A DNA stretch of 64,000 bases from Kyrpidia tusciae DSM 2912 (GCF_000092905.1 NC_014098.1:2480001-2544000), one strand, 5' to 3'; positions 1 to 7,844 are shown, counted from the stretch's first letter. Made by a program: numbers and translations. The notes: generated by a model from the letters alone, not told the origin.

Positions 1-218
1 GGGTGGCGCCCACCCTGTCCTTTCGGTCCGCACAGATCGCGCTCCAGGTGAAGGTACACCGCACCAGGAATGTGCCCCTCGCGATACCGCGCCTCCCCGG
101 CGTCCGGCTCGTTCAACGTAAACCGGCAGTCCATCACCGCCACATCCGGGCTTCCGATCCGCTCTTTTAGCCACTGGACGCTCACCAGCGGCCCGTCTTT
201 CGCAGACCCTGTGCTCAT
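1..218 (-). CDS. Rhodanese-type sulfurtransferase, N-terminal part (runs off window)
   Basis: The first 72 codons of a minus-strand gene that continues beyond the left edge. The start ATG at 218 follows a GGAGGGGG ribosome binding site by 8 bases. The translation contains VSVQWLKERIG, VMDCRF and ARYREGHIPGAVYL, which are typical of the N-terminal domain of two-domain thiosulfate/3-mercaptopyruvate sulfurtransferases (SseA/TST family). The catalytic cysteine would lie in the missing C-terminal domain. Such enzymes move sulfane sulfur onto thiols, and rhodaneses are known feeders of TusA/DsrE relays, which this window also encodes, although some 30 kb away. Whether it serves that pathway is inference. 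Confidence 0.85.
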   Translation of the reverse strand, partial: MSTGSAKDGPLVSVQWLKERIGSPDVAVMDCRFTLNEPDAGEARYREGHIPGAVYLHLERDLCGPKGQGGRH

Positions 219-269
219 CCGACATCCCCCCTCCTTCAGATTGTCGGCCCAAGGCCGAGGTCAGCGGCG

Positions 270-407
270 TCAAGGTTCCTCCAAGCGTTCGGGCGGCAAG
301 GTGTGATCCAGGGCGGCCATCATCCCGGCGGCGTACTCCCGGGCAGATTCCTTGGCCGCCCGGACCCCATCCCCCCACTCCTCCATCGGTCGCGCCAAGG
401 ACTCCAC
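270..407 (-). CDS. Small hypothetical protein (45 aa), doubtful
   Basis: A short minus-strand frame reads VESLARPMEEWGDGVRAA and ends PPERLEEP just upstream of the rhodanese gene. A GTG at 407 or an ATG at 386 could start it; neither has a convincing ribosome binding site. Its composition (Glu/Ala-rich, amphipathic helix) resembles real small Firmicute proteins more than a random antisense frame, and it lies collinear with the rhodanese gene. I recognise no family. It may equally be the end of a decayed gene, since the same frame continues upstream after a single TGA. Confidence 0.25.
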   Translation of the reverse strand: MESLARPMEEWGDGVRAAKESAREYAAGMMAALDHTLPPERLEEP

Positions 408-561
408 GAGCGCCAAATCTCATTCAAATGACGTCACGACTTGTGCCACATCGGTCCCTCCATGACAAATCCCGCACAACTGCGATCTTTTTCATTCTAC
501 CACGGGACGATAGGTGTGAGAATCCGATACAATGGAAGAATAAGTATCCGGAGGGTTGCCC

Positions 562-984
562 ATGACGGCTTTTTATATCATTCTCGCCTTTCATCTGGCT
601 GCGGTAGCGGTGAAATTGGGAGTGTTGCTCTATGTGCCCCGCCTCAAAGAGGTGGGCCAGGTTCGGGCGTTTCTATCCACCTATCGCCGACTGGACTGGA
701 TCACCGACTGGGTACTATGGCTGACCGGGGCGGGATTTTTCCTCGTCACATCCTGGCGCTATCTGCTTCAGCTCTGGCTGCTCGTCTCCATGCTGATCTA
801 CATGATCATTTTTATCCTCATCAAAGTCGTGGTGGTGGGCGGGATGAAAAAGGTCGCCGCCACCAAGAAGTTGCACGCTTATGAGGAAGTCAGCAAGCTC
901 CGTTTTGAAAATGTCTGCACCATTGTGTCGGTGGTGGGACTTTTGGGAATCATCGCCTACCTGATGGTGACCAAGCCCTTTTGA
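562..984 (+). CDS. Small integral membrane protein of unknown function
   Basis: This encodes 140 residues. The ATG at 562 is preceded by GGAGGG with a 6-base gap, which favours it over a TTG two codons earlier. The protein has about four hydrophobic helices: residues 2-22, roughly 50-67, 70-94 and 118-138. A basic, Tyr/Arg-rich loop (RAFLSTYRRLDW) follows helix 1 and a Lys-rich loop (GGMKKVAATKKLHAYEE) precedes helix 4. The overall shape resembles small CopD/DUF2269-like membrane proteins, but no diagnostic metal-binding histidine pattern was found, so no function is assigned. A TACAAT hexamer at 528-533 could be its -10 element, without a good -35. Confidence 0.75.
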   Translation: MTAFYIILAFHLAAVAVKLGVLLYVPRLKEVGQVRAFLSTYRRLDWITDWVLWLTGAGFFLVTSWRYLLQLWLLVSMLIYMIIFILIKVVVVGGMKKVAATKKLHAYEEVSKLRFENVCTIVSVVGLLGIIAYLMVTKPF

Positions 985-1091
985 TCCCGGGCCATACCGA
1001 GCTCCCTGCGGTCGGTGCATGAAACGATACCCGGAGGGGGATCCTCACGGAGACGGGTTTCGTTTTCGCCAGACAGAGAGGAGAGGTGACC

Positions 1092-2165
1092 GTGCCCTTT
1101 CTCGTCCACATCGCCACCACAACACCCCCTCATCGGTACAGCCAAGAGGAAGTCCGGACGATGTCCAGGGAATTGTTTCGGACGAGCTTCCGGGACATCG
1201 ACCGCCTGCTCCGCACCTTCGATACCGCGGGTATCGAGTGGCGGCATTTTTGTCGGCCGGCGGAATGGTATATCCAGGGCCGCCCCTTTTCCGCCCGCAA
1301 CGCCGTGTATCAGGAGGAAGCTGTCGCCTTGGGGACGGAGGCGGCCCGGACATGCTTGACCCAAACCGGCGTCGACCCCCGGGCGATCACCGACCTGTGG
1401 TGGGTCTCCTCTACGGGCCTGGCCACGCCGAGTCCGGATATGCGGATCGCCCAGCGCCTTGGCTTGTCCGGGAAAATCAGGCGCACGCCGATCTGGGGGC
1501 TGGGATGCGCCGGGGGCGCCGTGGGACTGAGCCGGGGTCTGGCCAGCGCCGCCGCCGATCCCGATGCCCACGTCTTGGTCGTGGTCGTGGAACTGTGCAG
1601 CCTGACCTTTTTGGCGAGAGACCAGCGAAAAAGCAATCTCATCGCCACGGTGTTGTTTGCCGACGGAGCGGGCGCGGCATTGATCCTGGGAGATCGGGCC
1701 TATGAGCGGTGGAGCAAAAGGGTCCAAGAGCGTGCGGGGTCGTCCGGAGCATGGGAATGGAAGGGCTCCCACAGCATCCACTGGCCGGATACCGAAGATA
1801 TGATGGGTTGGGAGGTGGGGGACGACGGGTGGCGGGTCGTGTTCTCCCGGGACATCCCGGAATTCCTTCGTCGGCAAAAACGGGAACACTTTGCCCCGGC
1901 TGAAGAAACAATCGACCACTGGGTGGTACACCCGGGTGGGGCGAAGGTTTTGGCCGCCTATGAAGAGGTGCTTGGCTTGAACCAGGAGAGCCTGGAGTCT
2001 GCCCATGAGACGTTGAGACAGTATGGCAACATGTCCGCCCCCACCGTTTTGTTCGTCTTAAAGGACCTGGCTGAGCGGCGTTCTCTCCGGTCCGGGGACC
2101 GGACGGCTCTCCTGGCCCTGGGTCCGGGATTCTCCAGTGAACGGGTGATGCTCCAATGGAGGTAG
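1092..2165 (+). CDS. bpsA: Type III polyketide synthase (chalcone synthase-like)
   Basis: This is a 357-residue condensing enzyme of the chalcone synthase/BpsA family. Such enzymes extend fatty acyl starters with malonyl-CoA to make alkylpyrones or alkylresorcinols. The catalytic triad is visible: Cys139 in WGLGCAGGAVG, His280 in VVHPGGAKVL and Asn313 in YGNMSAP. The C-terminal LALGPGFSSE matches the family GPGF loop. GTG 1092 is preferred over GTG 1086 because the AGGAG at 1079-1083 is then 8 bases away. Its end overlaps the following methyltransferase-like gene by 10 bases, the same pairing as bpsA-bpsB (ypbQ) in Bacillus, where the products are methylated alkylpyrones. Product identity here is inferred from family and neighbour. 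Confidence 0.9.
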   Translation: MPFLVHIATTTPPHRYSQEEVRTMSRELFRTSFRDIDRLLRTFDTAGIEWRHFCRPAEWYIQGRPFSARNAVYQEEAVALGTEAARTCLTQTGVDPRAITDLWWVSSTGLATPSPDMRIAQRLGLSGKIRRTPIWGLGCAGGAVGLSRGLASAAADPDAHVLVVVVELCSLTFLARDQRKSNLIATVLFADGAGAALILGDRAYERWSKRVQERAGSSGAWEWKGSHSIHWPDTEDMMGWEVGDDGWRVVFSRDIPEFLRRQKREHFAPAEETIDHWVVHPGGAKVLAAYEEVLGLNQESLESAHETLRQYGNMSAPTVLFVLKDLAERRSLRSGDRTALLALGPGFSSERVMLQWR

Positions 2166-2866
2166 GACAGCTTTTCCCCTGGCTGATCGGCGGGGTGATC
2201 GCCCAGCGCCTGGCGGAGCTGGGCCTCGCCCGTCATAACGCCCGCTGGATCCGGGCCCGGGGTGGTTTTGAAGTTGGACGGGGACACTATCCCTGGATTG
2301 TTGTTTTGCACGTGTCCTTTTTTGCCGGGATGGTGGCGGAAGTCCGGATTCGCGGATTGGCGGGCTTTTCCGTGTGGTGGCCCGCCCTCGCCCTTTTTGC
2401 CGCCAGCCAGGGACTCCGGTACTGGTCTTTGCGCAGCCTCGGCCATTATTGGAACACCCGGATTTTCGTGATCCCGGGCCATCCACCGGTGCGGCGCGGC
2501 CCCTACCGGTGGCTGAAACACCCCAATTACCTCGCCGTCATGGTGGAGCTCGTAAGCCTGCCTTTAGCCTTTCACGCCCATTGGACGGCCCTACTTGTAT
2601 CGGTGGCCAATGCCCCGCTGCTCGCTTTGCGCATTCGGGTGGAGGAAGGAGCTTTACGTCACCCGGCTCGAACCCGGCTGGAAGTGCGTGGAGAGATGCA
2701 AGGCGACCCATCGAGTTTAAAACCCTCAACGAGCCCGGCCGAAGAAAATGAGCGGACCGGAGACGAATCCCCGGCCGCTCCCGCAACTTCCGTGGCCCAA
2801 TCCTTGTCTGCTACGAGCTCGCCCCCTGTCGCTACTGCGTCTGAACATAGCGGGGAGACGACGTGA
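2156..2866 (+). CDS. bpsB: Isoprenylcysteine carboxyl methyltransferase-like protein (BpsB/YpbQ family), possibly frameshifted
   Basis: A membrane methyltransferase of the ICMT/YpbQ family, presumed to O-methylate the alkylpyrone made by the upstream synthase. Family signatures are LRYWSLRSLGHYWNTR and RRGPYRWLKHPNYLAV, which form the SAM/membrane active region, within four or five hydrophobic helices over residues 5-160. The family normally ends soon after a motif like RIREEE. Here RIRVEEGAL is followed by about 70 residues of Ser/Pro/Thr-rich sequence overlapping the opposite-strand gene. Omitting one G near 2648 gives RIRVEEELYVTRLEPGW and a stop at 2718-2720, for a 187-residue protein of normal family size. 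The long tail is therefore suspect. Confidence 0.8.
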   Translation: MEVGQLFPWLIGGVIAQRLAELGLARHNARWIRARGGFEVGRGHYPWIVVLHVSFFAGMVAEVRIRGLAGFSVWWPALALFAASQGLRYWSLRSLGHYWNTRIFVIPGHPPVRRGPYRWLKHPNYLAVMVELVSLPLAFHAHWTALLVSVANAPLLALRIRVEEGALRHPARTRLEVRGEMQGDPSSLKPSTSPAEENERTGDESPAAPATSVAQSLSATSSPPVATASEHSGETT

Positions 2867-3707
2867 GATACCCCACAGTGCCGTCTGACAGCCGTACCTT
2901 GTACCACCAATCGTTAACCGTGGCCAGTCGTTCCGCCGACTCCCCGAGATGGAGCACGGCGACTTTCGGTGCCGAAGTTGAAGGGGCGCTCCTCACCGAG
3001 ACCCACCCTTTGACGGGGGTCACCCGATCCGTGGCACCGGAAGGAGCTGAAGCCACCGTCGAACCCGGGGAATCGGTCACCGGAGCCGCCGGCGGGCTTT
3101 GCACCGACGTGGACGGGGTGGAGGGCACGCCCGGATTCTCGGCTGCCCGCACGTGGTTCAATGGTCGACGCGCGTACAGAAAATGTGACGTCCACCATTT
3201 GTTGTTCGTGTAATCGTACTCACCCAGGGGCACCTTTGGTGAGTACGTGTGAATGATTTTCAACGTTCCATCTTGCAGCGCGATCCCCACGTGACCCACT
3301 TTACCGCCCGAGTCCGAAGTGGAGAAAAAGAGGAGATCCCCCGCTTTGATGTCGCGAATGTTGTAATAAACTCCCCAATCCCGATACTGGTTCAGATCCC
3401 CCTGTTTCTTTGAACTCGAGGAAAACCGATATCCCACCGCCGTTTGGTAGACATATTGGGTAAAATTCGAGCAGTCAAAGGTAGAATCGCCGCGAAGTTT
3501 GTTGGTTCCCCACTTATATGGAGTGCCGATCTGCGTCTCCGCCGTGTCGATCACCTTTTGCACCAGCGGATCGGCATAGTGGGCCGGATGCGCCACGTGT
3601 CCGCCGACCGGAGCCGTATCCTGGGCCAGCACCCCTGGCACTCCTGCAACTAGGCTTGTCCCAAAAAGAACCGCAACAAGGGCCAGTTTAACATGGTTAC
3701 GATACAT
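2832..3707 (-). CDS. Secreted NlpC/P60 cell-wall endopeptidase with C-terminal SH3 domain
   Basis: This encodes 291 residues with a signal peptide (residues 1-29, basic MYRNHVK then a hydrophobic core, cleavage after VLAQ). The NlpC/P60 domain spans about 45-200 with the papain-like triad Cys79 (FDCSNFTQYVY), His139 (VGHVGIAL) and His153. A Pro/Ser/Thr linker leads to an SH3-type domain (about 228-290, VSVRSAPSTSAPKVAVL) that probably binds peptidoglycan. The likely activity is gamma-D-glutamyl-diamino acid endopeptidase in cell-wall remodelling or sporulation. The AGGAG abuts the ATG at 3707, but an AAGGGG lies at about 9 bases, so this start fits the signal peptide best. It converges on and overlaps the bpsB-like tail by 35 bases. 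Confidence 0.9.
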   Translation of the reverse strand: MYRNHVKLALVAVLFGTSLVAGVPGVLAQDTAPVGGHVAHPAHYADPLVQKVIDTAETQIGTPYKWGTNKLRGDSTFDCSNFTQYVYQTAVGYRFSSSSKKQGDLNQYRDWGVYYNIRDIKAGDLLFFSTSDSGGKVGHVGIALQDGTLKIIHTYSPKVPLGEYDYTNNKWWTSHFLYARRPLNHVRAAENPGVPSTPSTSVQSPPAAPVTDSPGSTVASAPSGATDRVTPVKGWVSVRSAPSTSAPKVAVLHLGESAERLATVNDWWYKVRLSDGTVGYLTSSPRYVQTQ

Positions 3708-3815
3708 CTCCTCTCGCCCCTTTCCTGGTCGTCGCCCGCCCACATTCACGGTACCATAGGCAACAACCATTTGGGCACCCGGAGGTTGGTGGATCGCATT
3801 CCTGCATCTGACAAA

Positions 3816-3980
3816 TCACCAGGCCCCCATACGGGAAAAATGCAAATAGATTGCGCCGCAGATGGTTGTGATGATGAGAACCAAAATGCCCAGGGGAGTC
3901 ATTTGACGCAACAACATGCCTTCCCGCCCGGTCAAGTTTGTGATAAAAGCAGCGAGAGCGACGCGCGACGGAGATTCCAT
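3816..3980 (-). CDS. Small single-pass membrane protein, hypothetical (54 aa)
   Basis: The frame reads MESPSRVALAAFITNLTGRE, then one hydrophobic helix (LGILVLIITTICGAIYL), ending FSRMGAW. The codon pattern and a clean transmembrane segment suggest a real small gene, but the ATG at 3980 has no ribosome binding site; a longer start at 4055 also lacks one. It lies between the NlpC/P60 gene and the divergent yfhH. No family was recognised. Confidence 0.4.
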   Translation of the reverse strand: MESPSRVALAAFITNLTGREGMLLRQMTPLGILVLIITTICGAIYLHFSRMGAW

Positions 3981-4087
3981 GGTCAAATTGGAGTTGGCCG
4001 GTCGCACATCGTACCCCCGCGCTCTGGTCCAACGGCCACTGGGTCGTGGTATCATGAAGACAAAACCACTGGGCGGAGGGAGTCGCC

Positions 4088-4432
4088 ATTTATAAACTGA
4101 TGTGGCAAATGAGCCAAGAAGAACTGTTGGCGGAGATGGAGCGGTTGCAGAAAGAGGCGGAACGGTGCCGGGAGGAAGGGCGCTGGAACGAATGGGAAGT
4201 CCTGAAGCGCAGATACGACGTCGCCCGCTCCCACCTGGTGGAGGCGGGGACGGTACGAGTGGGGGGCCAATACCGCGTGGAGGATCACGAGGGGCTATTC
4301 ACCGTCACCCGGGTGCGGGGGATCATGGCCTTTGGGTATTTCACGCCGCCGGGCAACGACCCGACACAAGAAGAACAAGCTTTTCTGGTGGCCCTGCTGC
4401 ATCCGCCGGGGGACGACCCCGATGAAAAATGA
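4088..4432 (+). CDS. yfhH: YfhH-like protein (DUF1811), apparent AUU start
   Basis: A homologue of Bacillus YfhH: MSQEELLAEMERLQKEAE forms the N-terminal helix, followed by the beta-rich core VGGQYRVEDHEGLFTVTRV and GIMAFGYFTPP. Function is unknown; in bacilli it sits beside recX/mutY-region genes. The start is odd. An ideal GGAGG (4075-4079) is 18 bases or more from ATG 4100 or ATG 4109 but 8 bases from an in-frame ATT at 4088. Starting there adds IYKLMWQ before MSQEEL, which matches the number of residues that I recall preceding the equivalent Met of B. subtilis YfhH. I therefore annotate the ATT start. If that is wrong the gene begins at 4100. Confidence 0.85.
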   Translation: MYKLMWQMSQEELLAEMERLQKEAERCREEGRWNEWEVLKRRYDVARSHLVEAGTVRVGGQYRVEDHEGLFTVTRVRGIMAFGYFTPPGNDPTQEEQAFLVALLHPPGDDPDEK

Positions 4433-4520
4433 CCTTCCTCCGGGAACACATCCGAATCTTTTCGAGCCTGCAAGATGCCCTTCGGGCCGGATTCCGCCCC
4501 TGCAGACGATGCCGGCCCGG

Positions 4521-4994
4521 TCACGAATCCTCCGTCCCGAATACGCCTCCGGACTCGTCTTCTTCCGAGTAGACCGGGATGCCGTGGCGCTCCAACAGAG
4601 CAGCCGTCACCCCGCGCCCGGGGCGCATATTTCCCGTAAAGGTGCCGTCATAGATCGCGCCGCATCCGCAGGATGGGCTCCTCTGTTTCAACACGGCGGC
4701 CGATGCACCGACCATACGGGCGAAGTGAAGAGCTTCTTCGGCGCCCCGCACGAAGGACTCGGATACGTCCTTGCCCTCTTGGGTCAGTACTTTGGCCCGC
4801 CCATCCAACACATCCCCGCCTTCACCGCCGACGATCTGGGCCGGCGGCCTCGGGGTGGGAAGACCGCCGAGCTGCTCCGGGCAGACGGGGATGGCCCGGC
4901 CCTGGGCCACCCACTCCTCAATCCACGACAACCCCCGGCTGGAGCCGTCGTATCGACAATGACAACCCGCCAGACACGCCGAGACCAGAATCAT
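4521..4994 (-). CDS. DUF523 family protein
   Basis: This encodes 157 residues starting MILVSACLAGCHCRYDG, with the family's N-terminal cysteine cluster (Cys7, Cys11, Cys13) and the second conserved motif SPSCGCGAIYDGTFTG. VCPEQLGGLPTPRPPA is also characteristic. DUF523 (YbbK-type) proteins have no firmly established reaction; the conserved cysteines suggest metal or sulfur chemistry. Its ATG overlaps the stop of the upstream alkyltransferase gene in an ATGA arrangement, so the two are translationally coupled. Confidence 0.85.
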   Translation of the reverse strand: MILVSACLAGCHCRYDGSSRGLSWIEEWVAQGRAIPVCPEQLGGLPTPRPPAQIVGGEGGDVLDGRAKVLTQEGKDVSESFVRGAEEALHFARMVGASAAVLKQRSPSCGCGAIYDGTFTGNMRPGRGVTAALLERHGIPVYSEEDESGGVFGTEDS

Positions 4995-5482
4995 TCCGCC
5001 AGCGCCCCTTCCAATCGCAGTAAATGGGCTTTCAGATCGGTCCGGGACCCGGCATATCCCACCAAGTCCCCTTTTTTTCCCACCACTCGGTGACACGGGA
5101 TAAAAATCGGCAAGGGGTTGGCCCGATTGGCTTGGCCCACCGCCCGCACCGCCCGGGGGTTCCCGAGGGCCGCGGCGATCTCCCCGTAACTTCGCACCTC
5201 TCCGTAGGGGATCTCGCACAGGGCCGCCCATACCCGCCGGCGAAACGGACTGTCCTCGGGGAGCGACAGGGCCACATCAAAGGCGCGACGGCGCCCGGAA
5301 AAATACTCATCGAGCTGGCGGACGGCATCGCGACAGGACTCCGGATCCCGGACGAGGTCGTGAAACTCCCGCTGGATCTCTCCCCAATCCTCCTCGGTCA
5401 GCGCCACCCGGCTCACGCCGACCGAATCCATGACCACACGAAGGGTCCCAAGAGGCGTTTCCAGTTCATCATACACGGCCAC
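4991..5482 (-). CDS. ogt: Methylated-DNA--protein-cysteine methyltransferase
   Basis: This 163-residue suicide repair enzyme takes alkyl groups from O6-alkylguanine. The acceptor Cys130 is in the invariant PCHRV motif, preceded by the helix-turn-helix and arginine finger region (GEVRSYGEIAAALGNPRAVRAVGQAN). The GTG at 5482 is chosen over GTG 5503 because GGAGGG lies 7 bases upstream of it and nothing precedes 5503. It forms a coupled pair with the DUF523 gene. No regulatory Ada domain is fused, so it is the stand-alone type. Confidence 0.93.
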   Translation of the reverse strand: MAVYDELETPLGTLRVVMDSVGVSRVALTEEDWGEIQREFHDLVRDPESCRDAVRQLDEYFSGRRRAFDVALSLPEDSPFRRRVWAALCEIPYGEVRSYGEIAAALGNPRAVRAVGQANRANPLPIFIPCHRVVGKKGDLVGYAGSRTDLKAHLLRLEGALAE

Positions 5483-5631
5483 AGTCCATCCCTCCCCGAT
5501 CACAGATTTTATCGCTTCACGATCGCCCGGTGGGAATGCCTTCAGCGGTGATAAACAATTCGCGCTCGCATGAAGCTATTATAAACAGGCAAGTCTCAAG
5601 TCACAACCGTGACCACCGCGTCCTCAAGCAA

Positions 5632-5678
5632 CAAGGCGGCCCTTTCGAGCCGCGTCCACCTTACACCCGTGTGCGTCT
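5632..5678. repeat. Left copy of 47-bp direct repeat flanking the helical-repeat gene
   Basis: The sequence starting caaggcggccctttcgagcc recurs at 7788-7834 in the same orientation with 42 of 47 positions identical. The core is a GC hairpin (GCGGC, 8-base loop, GCCGC). The right copy lies just downstream of acxC; this copy lies just downstream of an acxB scrap, so both occupy the equivalent position. Confidence 0.8.
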
Positions 5679-5701
5679 TTGCTCTCAGACCATCCAGTCT
5701 T

Positions 5702-5755
5702 CGTCTAGTCCCTGACCCCACAAACCATGCGCAGGGAATGCCACATATTTCCACC
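5702..5755 (-). pseudogene. Decayed fragment of acetone carboxylase acxB
   Basis: This 54-bp segment matches positions 9144-9197, inside the intact acxB, at about 47 of 54 bases. On the minus strand it still reads GGN-W-SLRM-GxRD like the intact gene (GGNAWQSLRMVWGARDW), but a TAG stop replaces the final Trp. No further homology was seen on either side. Together with the 47-bp repeat immediately to its left it indicates an ancestral second copy of the acx 3' region, internally deleted and degenerating. The rest of 5483-6048 shows no gene: only a possible promoter (TTGGTG at 5923-5928, TACAAT at 5948-5953) before the next gene. Confidence 0.75.
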
Positions 5756-6048
5756 GCTTTCCACCTATGCGGAGAAAGCGCCAACGTCGGTTTCATGAAC
5801 ACGTACAGCGCATGATTGCAACCCGCCGATTTGAGAAACCGGCCGCCGCATCCTCCCCATTTTAATGGAGGAAGCAGCATTGGCTTTTGTGCGGAAAAGC
5901 TCAAGCCATTCAACGATCGATGTTGGTGGCTTTATTTACTTATTTGATACAATATGACTATAAGCGGTACCCGTACAGGGCGATGATCTCCGTCGCCTTC
6001 AGCGCATATCCGTACGGACGACCATACATATAGGAAAGGAGCATGAGC

Positions 6049-7773
6049 ATGGCTGCGCTGAGCTACAAGGAGTTTATCGAAGAGGTACGGACGCGTATAA
6101 GCCGGTTTACGGCGGATGATTTCCGGGACCTGATCTTGCACTGGGCCAGCGAGGAGCCTTCATCCACAAGACAAGAATTTCTGAACAAATTGATCCCCCG
6201 TGAGCGGGGGAAGCAAGAAACTCTTCCGGATGCGACCGGACTGATTGAGGAGATAGATGCTTTTGCCCAAAGAGTGAAAGATGGCGATTATTGCGACGGA
6301 TGGGGGTGGGATGAAGATATCCATGAAGCGCGGGACTGGGGCGATGAAAGCTGGGCGAGGGAAATGGACGGTTTTTTCCTGCAAACAAGAAGCTTGCTGT
6401 TGCAAGGGGATTACGAGTCTGCTGAAGAAGCTTATGTGAGGCTGTTCGGCATACTGAAGATGGGCGAGGAACCGGGACATCTTCCCGGCGCGGACTATGC
6501 GAACATGCTGGAGGTCGATCTGGCAGAGCAGGTTGCCCTTTTTCTCTGTTGTGTATATATGAATTCAGCTCCGGAACAACGGCCGGCTTCGATATACGAT
6601 GCCATGAAAAAATACGGGTATCTGGGTTCAGGCATTACGCTAAAAAGCATCACCGGCGGATTAGATATTTCGCTGCCGGACTTTGACGTTTTTTTGGCAG
6701 ATTGGATTGACTTTTTGAAAAATCAAAATCACTGGCAGGCCAGCGAGTGGCTCAGGGAAGCGGTTTTCATGAAAGGCGGCGTGCCGGCGATTGCCGAGTT
6801 TGCAAGGGAATATGCGGAAACGTATCCGCTGGCCTATATGGATTGGATAAGGGCCCTGGAGGCGCAAGGCGACACGGATGCCGTCATCCGAGTGGCCCGA
6901 GAAGGGCTGAGCAGGATCCCACGCGACTACACCCTGAGAGCGGAGATCGCGGATGTCATTGCGAAACTCGGTGAGAGCCAAGGTGACCCGCAGCTAAAGC
7001 TGGAGGGGCACAAAGAGAGCTTTTACTCGTCGCCTTCCATGGAACGTCTGGTTGATCTGTATACAACGGCCATCGAATGCGGATGCTTTGAAGAGATACG
7101 CGAGGTAGCCGAGCAGAGGATGACAGAACTTCTAAGCAGAAGCGGGACACTGCCGAACAATGGCCACAATCGCGAGCGGCATATGGCCTGCGTGCGGGAC
7201 GGAGTCTTTTTTAATGCGTTGCTTTTGGCGGGAAAATATGAGGAGGTATTTGAACATTGTCGCAAGGCGGGGCAGTTCGGATGGAGCAGCAGCGACAACC
7301 CTAAGCCTGTATTTGTCGCTTTTATGATGATGCTATTATCTAAAGGTGGAGATGACGCGAAGGTGCTGCTCCAGCAATGGGAGGATGCCATCGGACAAAC
7401 AAGCGCTCATGGCGGCGCGGAGTATGTCGGGAAGTATCAGCGTATTATAGAACATACGATAGCAACCATTGCTCTGACCGGAGAACAGGAGCAGTTTTTT
7501 TTGAAATGGTGCATGGACGAGATCGAAAAAAGAGTGGACACTATCGTAGGCAACCAGCATCGGGGGAGTTATCATAAAGCGGCGGGGCTGTTGGTCGCTA
7601 TGGCCGAGACTTTGGCGAAAAGGGGAGAGAAGCAAGCTGGCGCCAATTTAATTGAAAAGTATAGAAGCAGGTATCCGCGGCATAGCGCTTTCAGAAACGA
7701 GGTTTCCGCGGCCATGCAAAGGTCGGGGATTTTCGAGTCGGGCGCATCGGCTAAAGGAACAAAAAAGAGATGA
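6049..7773 (+). CDS. Large helical-repeat (TPR-like) protein of unknown function
   Basis: This encodes 574 residues, predicted mostly alpha-helical. An acidic, Trp-rich N-terminal part (GDYCDGWGWDEDIHEARDW) is followed by paired helices resembling tetratricopeptide or solenoid repeats (YPLAYMDWIRALEAQGDTDA, LLAGKYEEVFEHC). The C-terminus is basic (GTKKR). ATG 6049 is chosen because AAAGGAG then lies 7 bases away; the ATG at 6043 would be too close. Base composition is visibly richer in A/T than its neighbours, with codons such as AAA, TTT and ATA more common. It is flanked by 47-bp direct repeats, so it was probably acquired by transfer. It resembles uncharacterised solenoid proteins of paenibacilli; no function is assigned. 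Confidence 0.85.
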   Translation: MAALSYKEFIEEVRTRISRFTADDFRDLILHWASEEPSSTRQEFLNKLIPRERGKQETLPDATGLIEEIDAFAQRVKDGDYCDGWGWDEDIHEARDWGDESWAREMDGFFLQTRSLLLQGDYESAEEAYVRLFGILKMGEEPGHLPGADYANMLEVDLAEQVALFLCCVYMNSAPEQRPASIYDAMKKYGYLGSGITLKSITGGLDISLPDFDVFLADWIDFLKNQNHWQASEWLREAVFMKGGVPAIAEFAREYAETYPLAYMDWIRALEAQGDTDAVIRVAREGLSRIPRDYTLRAEIADVIAKLGESQGDPQLKLEGHKESFYSSPSMERLVDLYTTAIECGCFEEIREVAEQRMTELLSRSGTLPNNGHNRERHMACVRDGVFFNALLLAGKYEEVFEHCRKAGQFGWSSSDNPKPVFVAFMMMLLSKGGDDAKVLLQQWEDAIGQTSAHGGAEYVGKYQRIIEHTIATIALTGEQEQFFLKWCMDEIEKRVDTIVGNQHRGSYHKAAGLLVAMAETLAKRGEKQAGANLIEKYRSRYPRHSAFRNEVSAAMQRSGIFESGASAKGTKKR

Positions 7774-7787
7774 TTCTGTCCCAAGAG

Positions 7788-7834
7788 CAAGGCGGCCCTT
7801 TCGAGCCGCCTCCACCCTACACCCGCTTACGTCT
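7788..7834. repeat. Right copy of 47-bp direct repeat; hairpin downstream of acxC
   Basis: Partner of 5632-5678. Here the hairpin is perfect (GGCGGC 7791-7796, GCCGCC 7805-7810). It lies between the convergent helical-repeat gene and acxC, and could terminate or stabilise the acx transcript, although no strong U-tract follows on either strand. Confidence 0.75.
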
Positions 7835-7844
7835 CTATCCAGGC

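Noticed and set aside
957-2006. Minus-strand frame (about 349 codons) opposite the polyketide synthase gene
   Set aside because: The synthase has its full catalytic triad on the plus strand; the antisense product is low-complexity.
5483-6048. Insertion-sequence remnant beside the helical-repeat gene
   Set aside because: No transposase sequence or terminal inverted repeats were found; the repeats are acx-derived flanking DNA.
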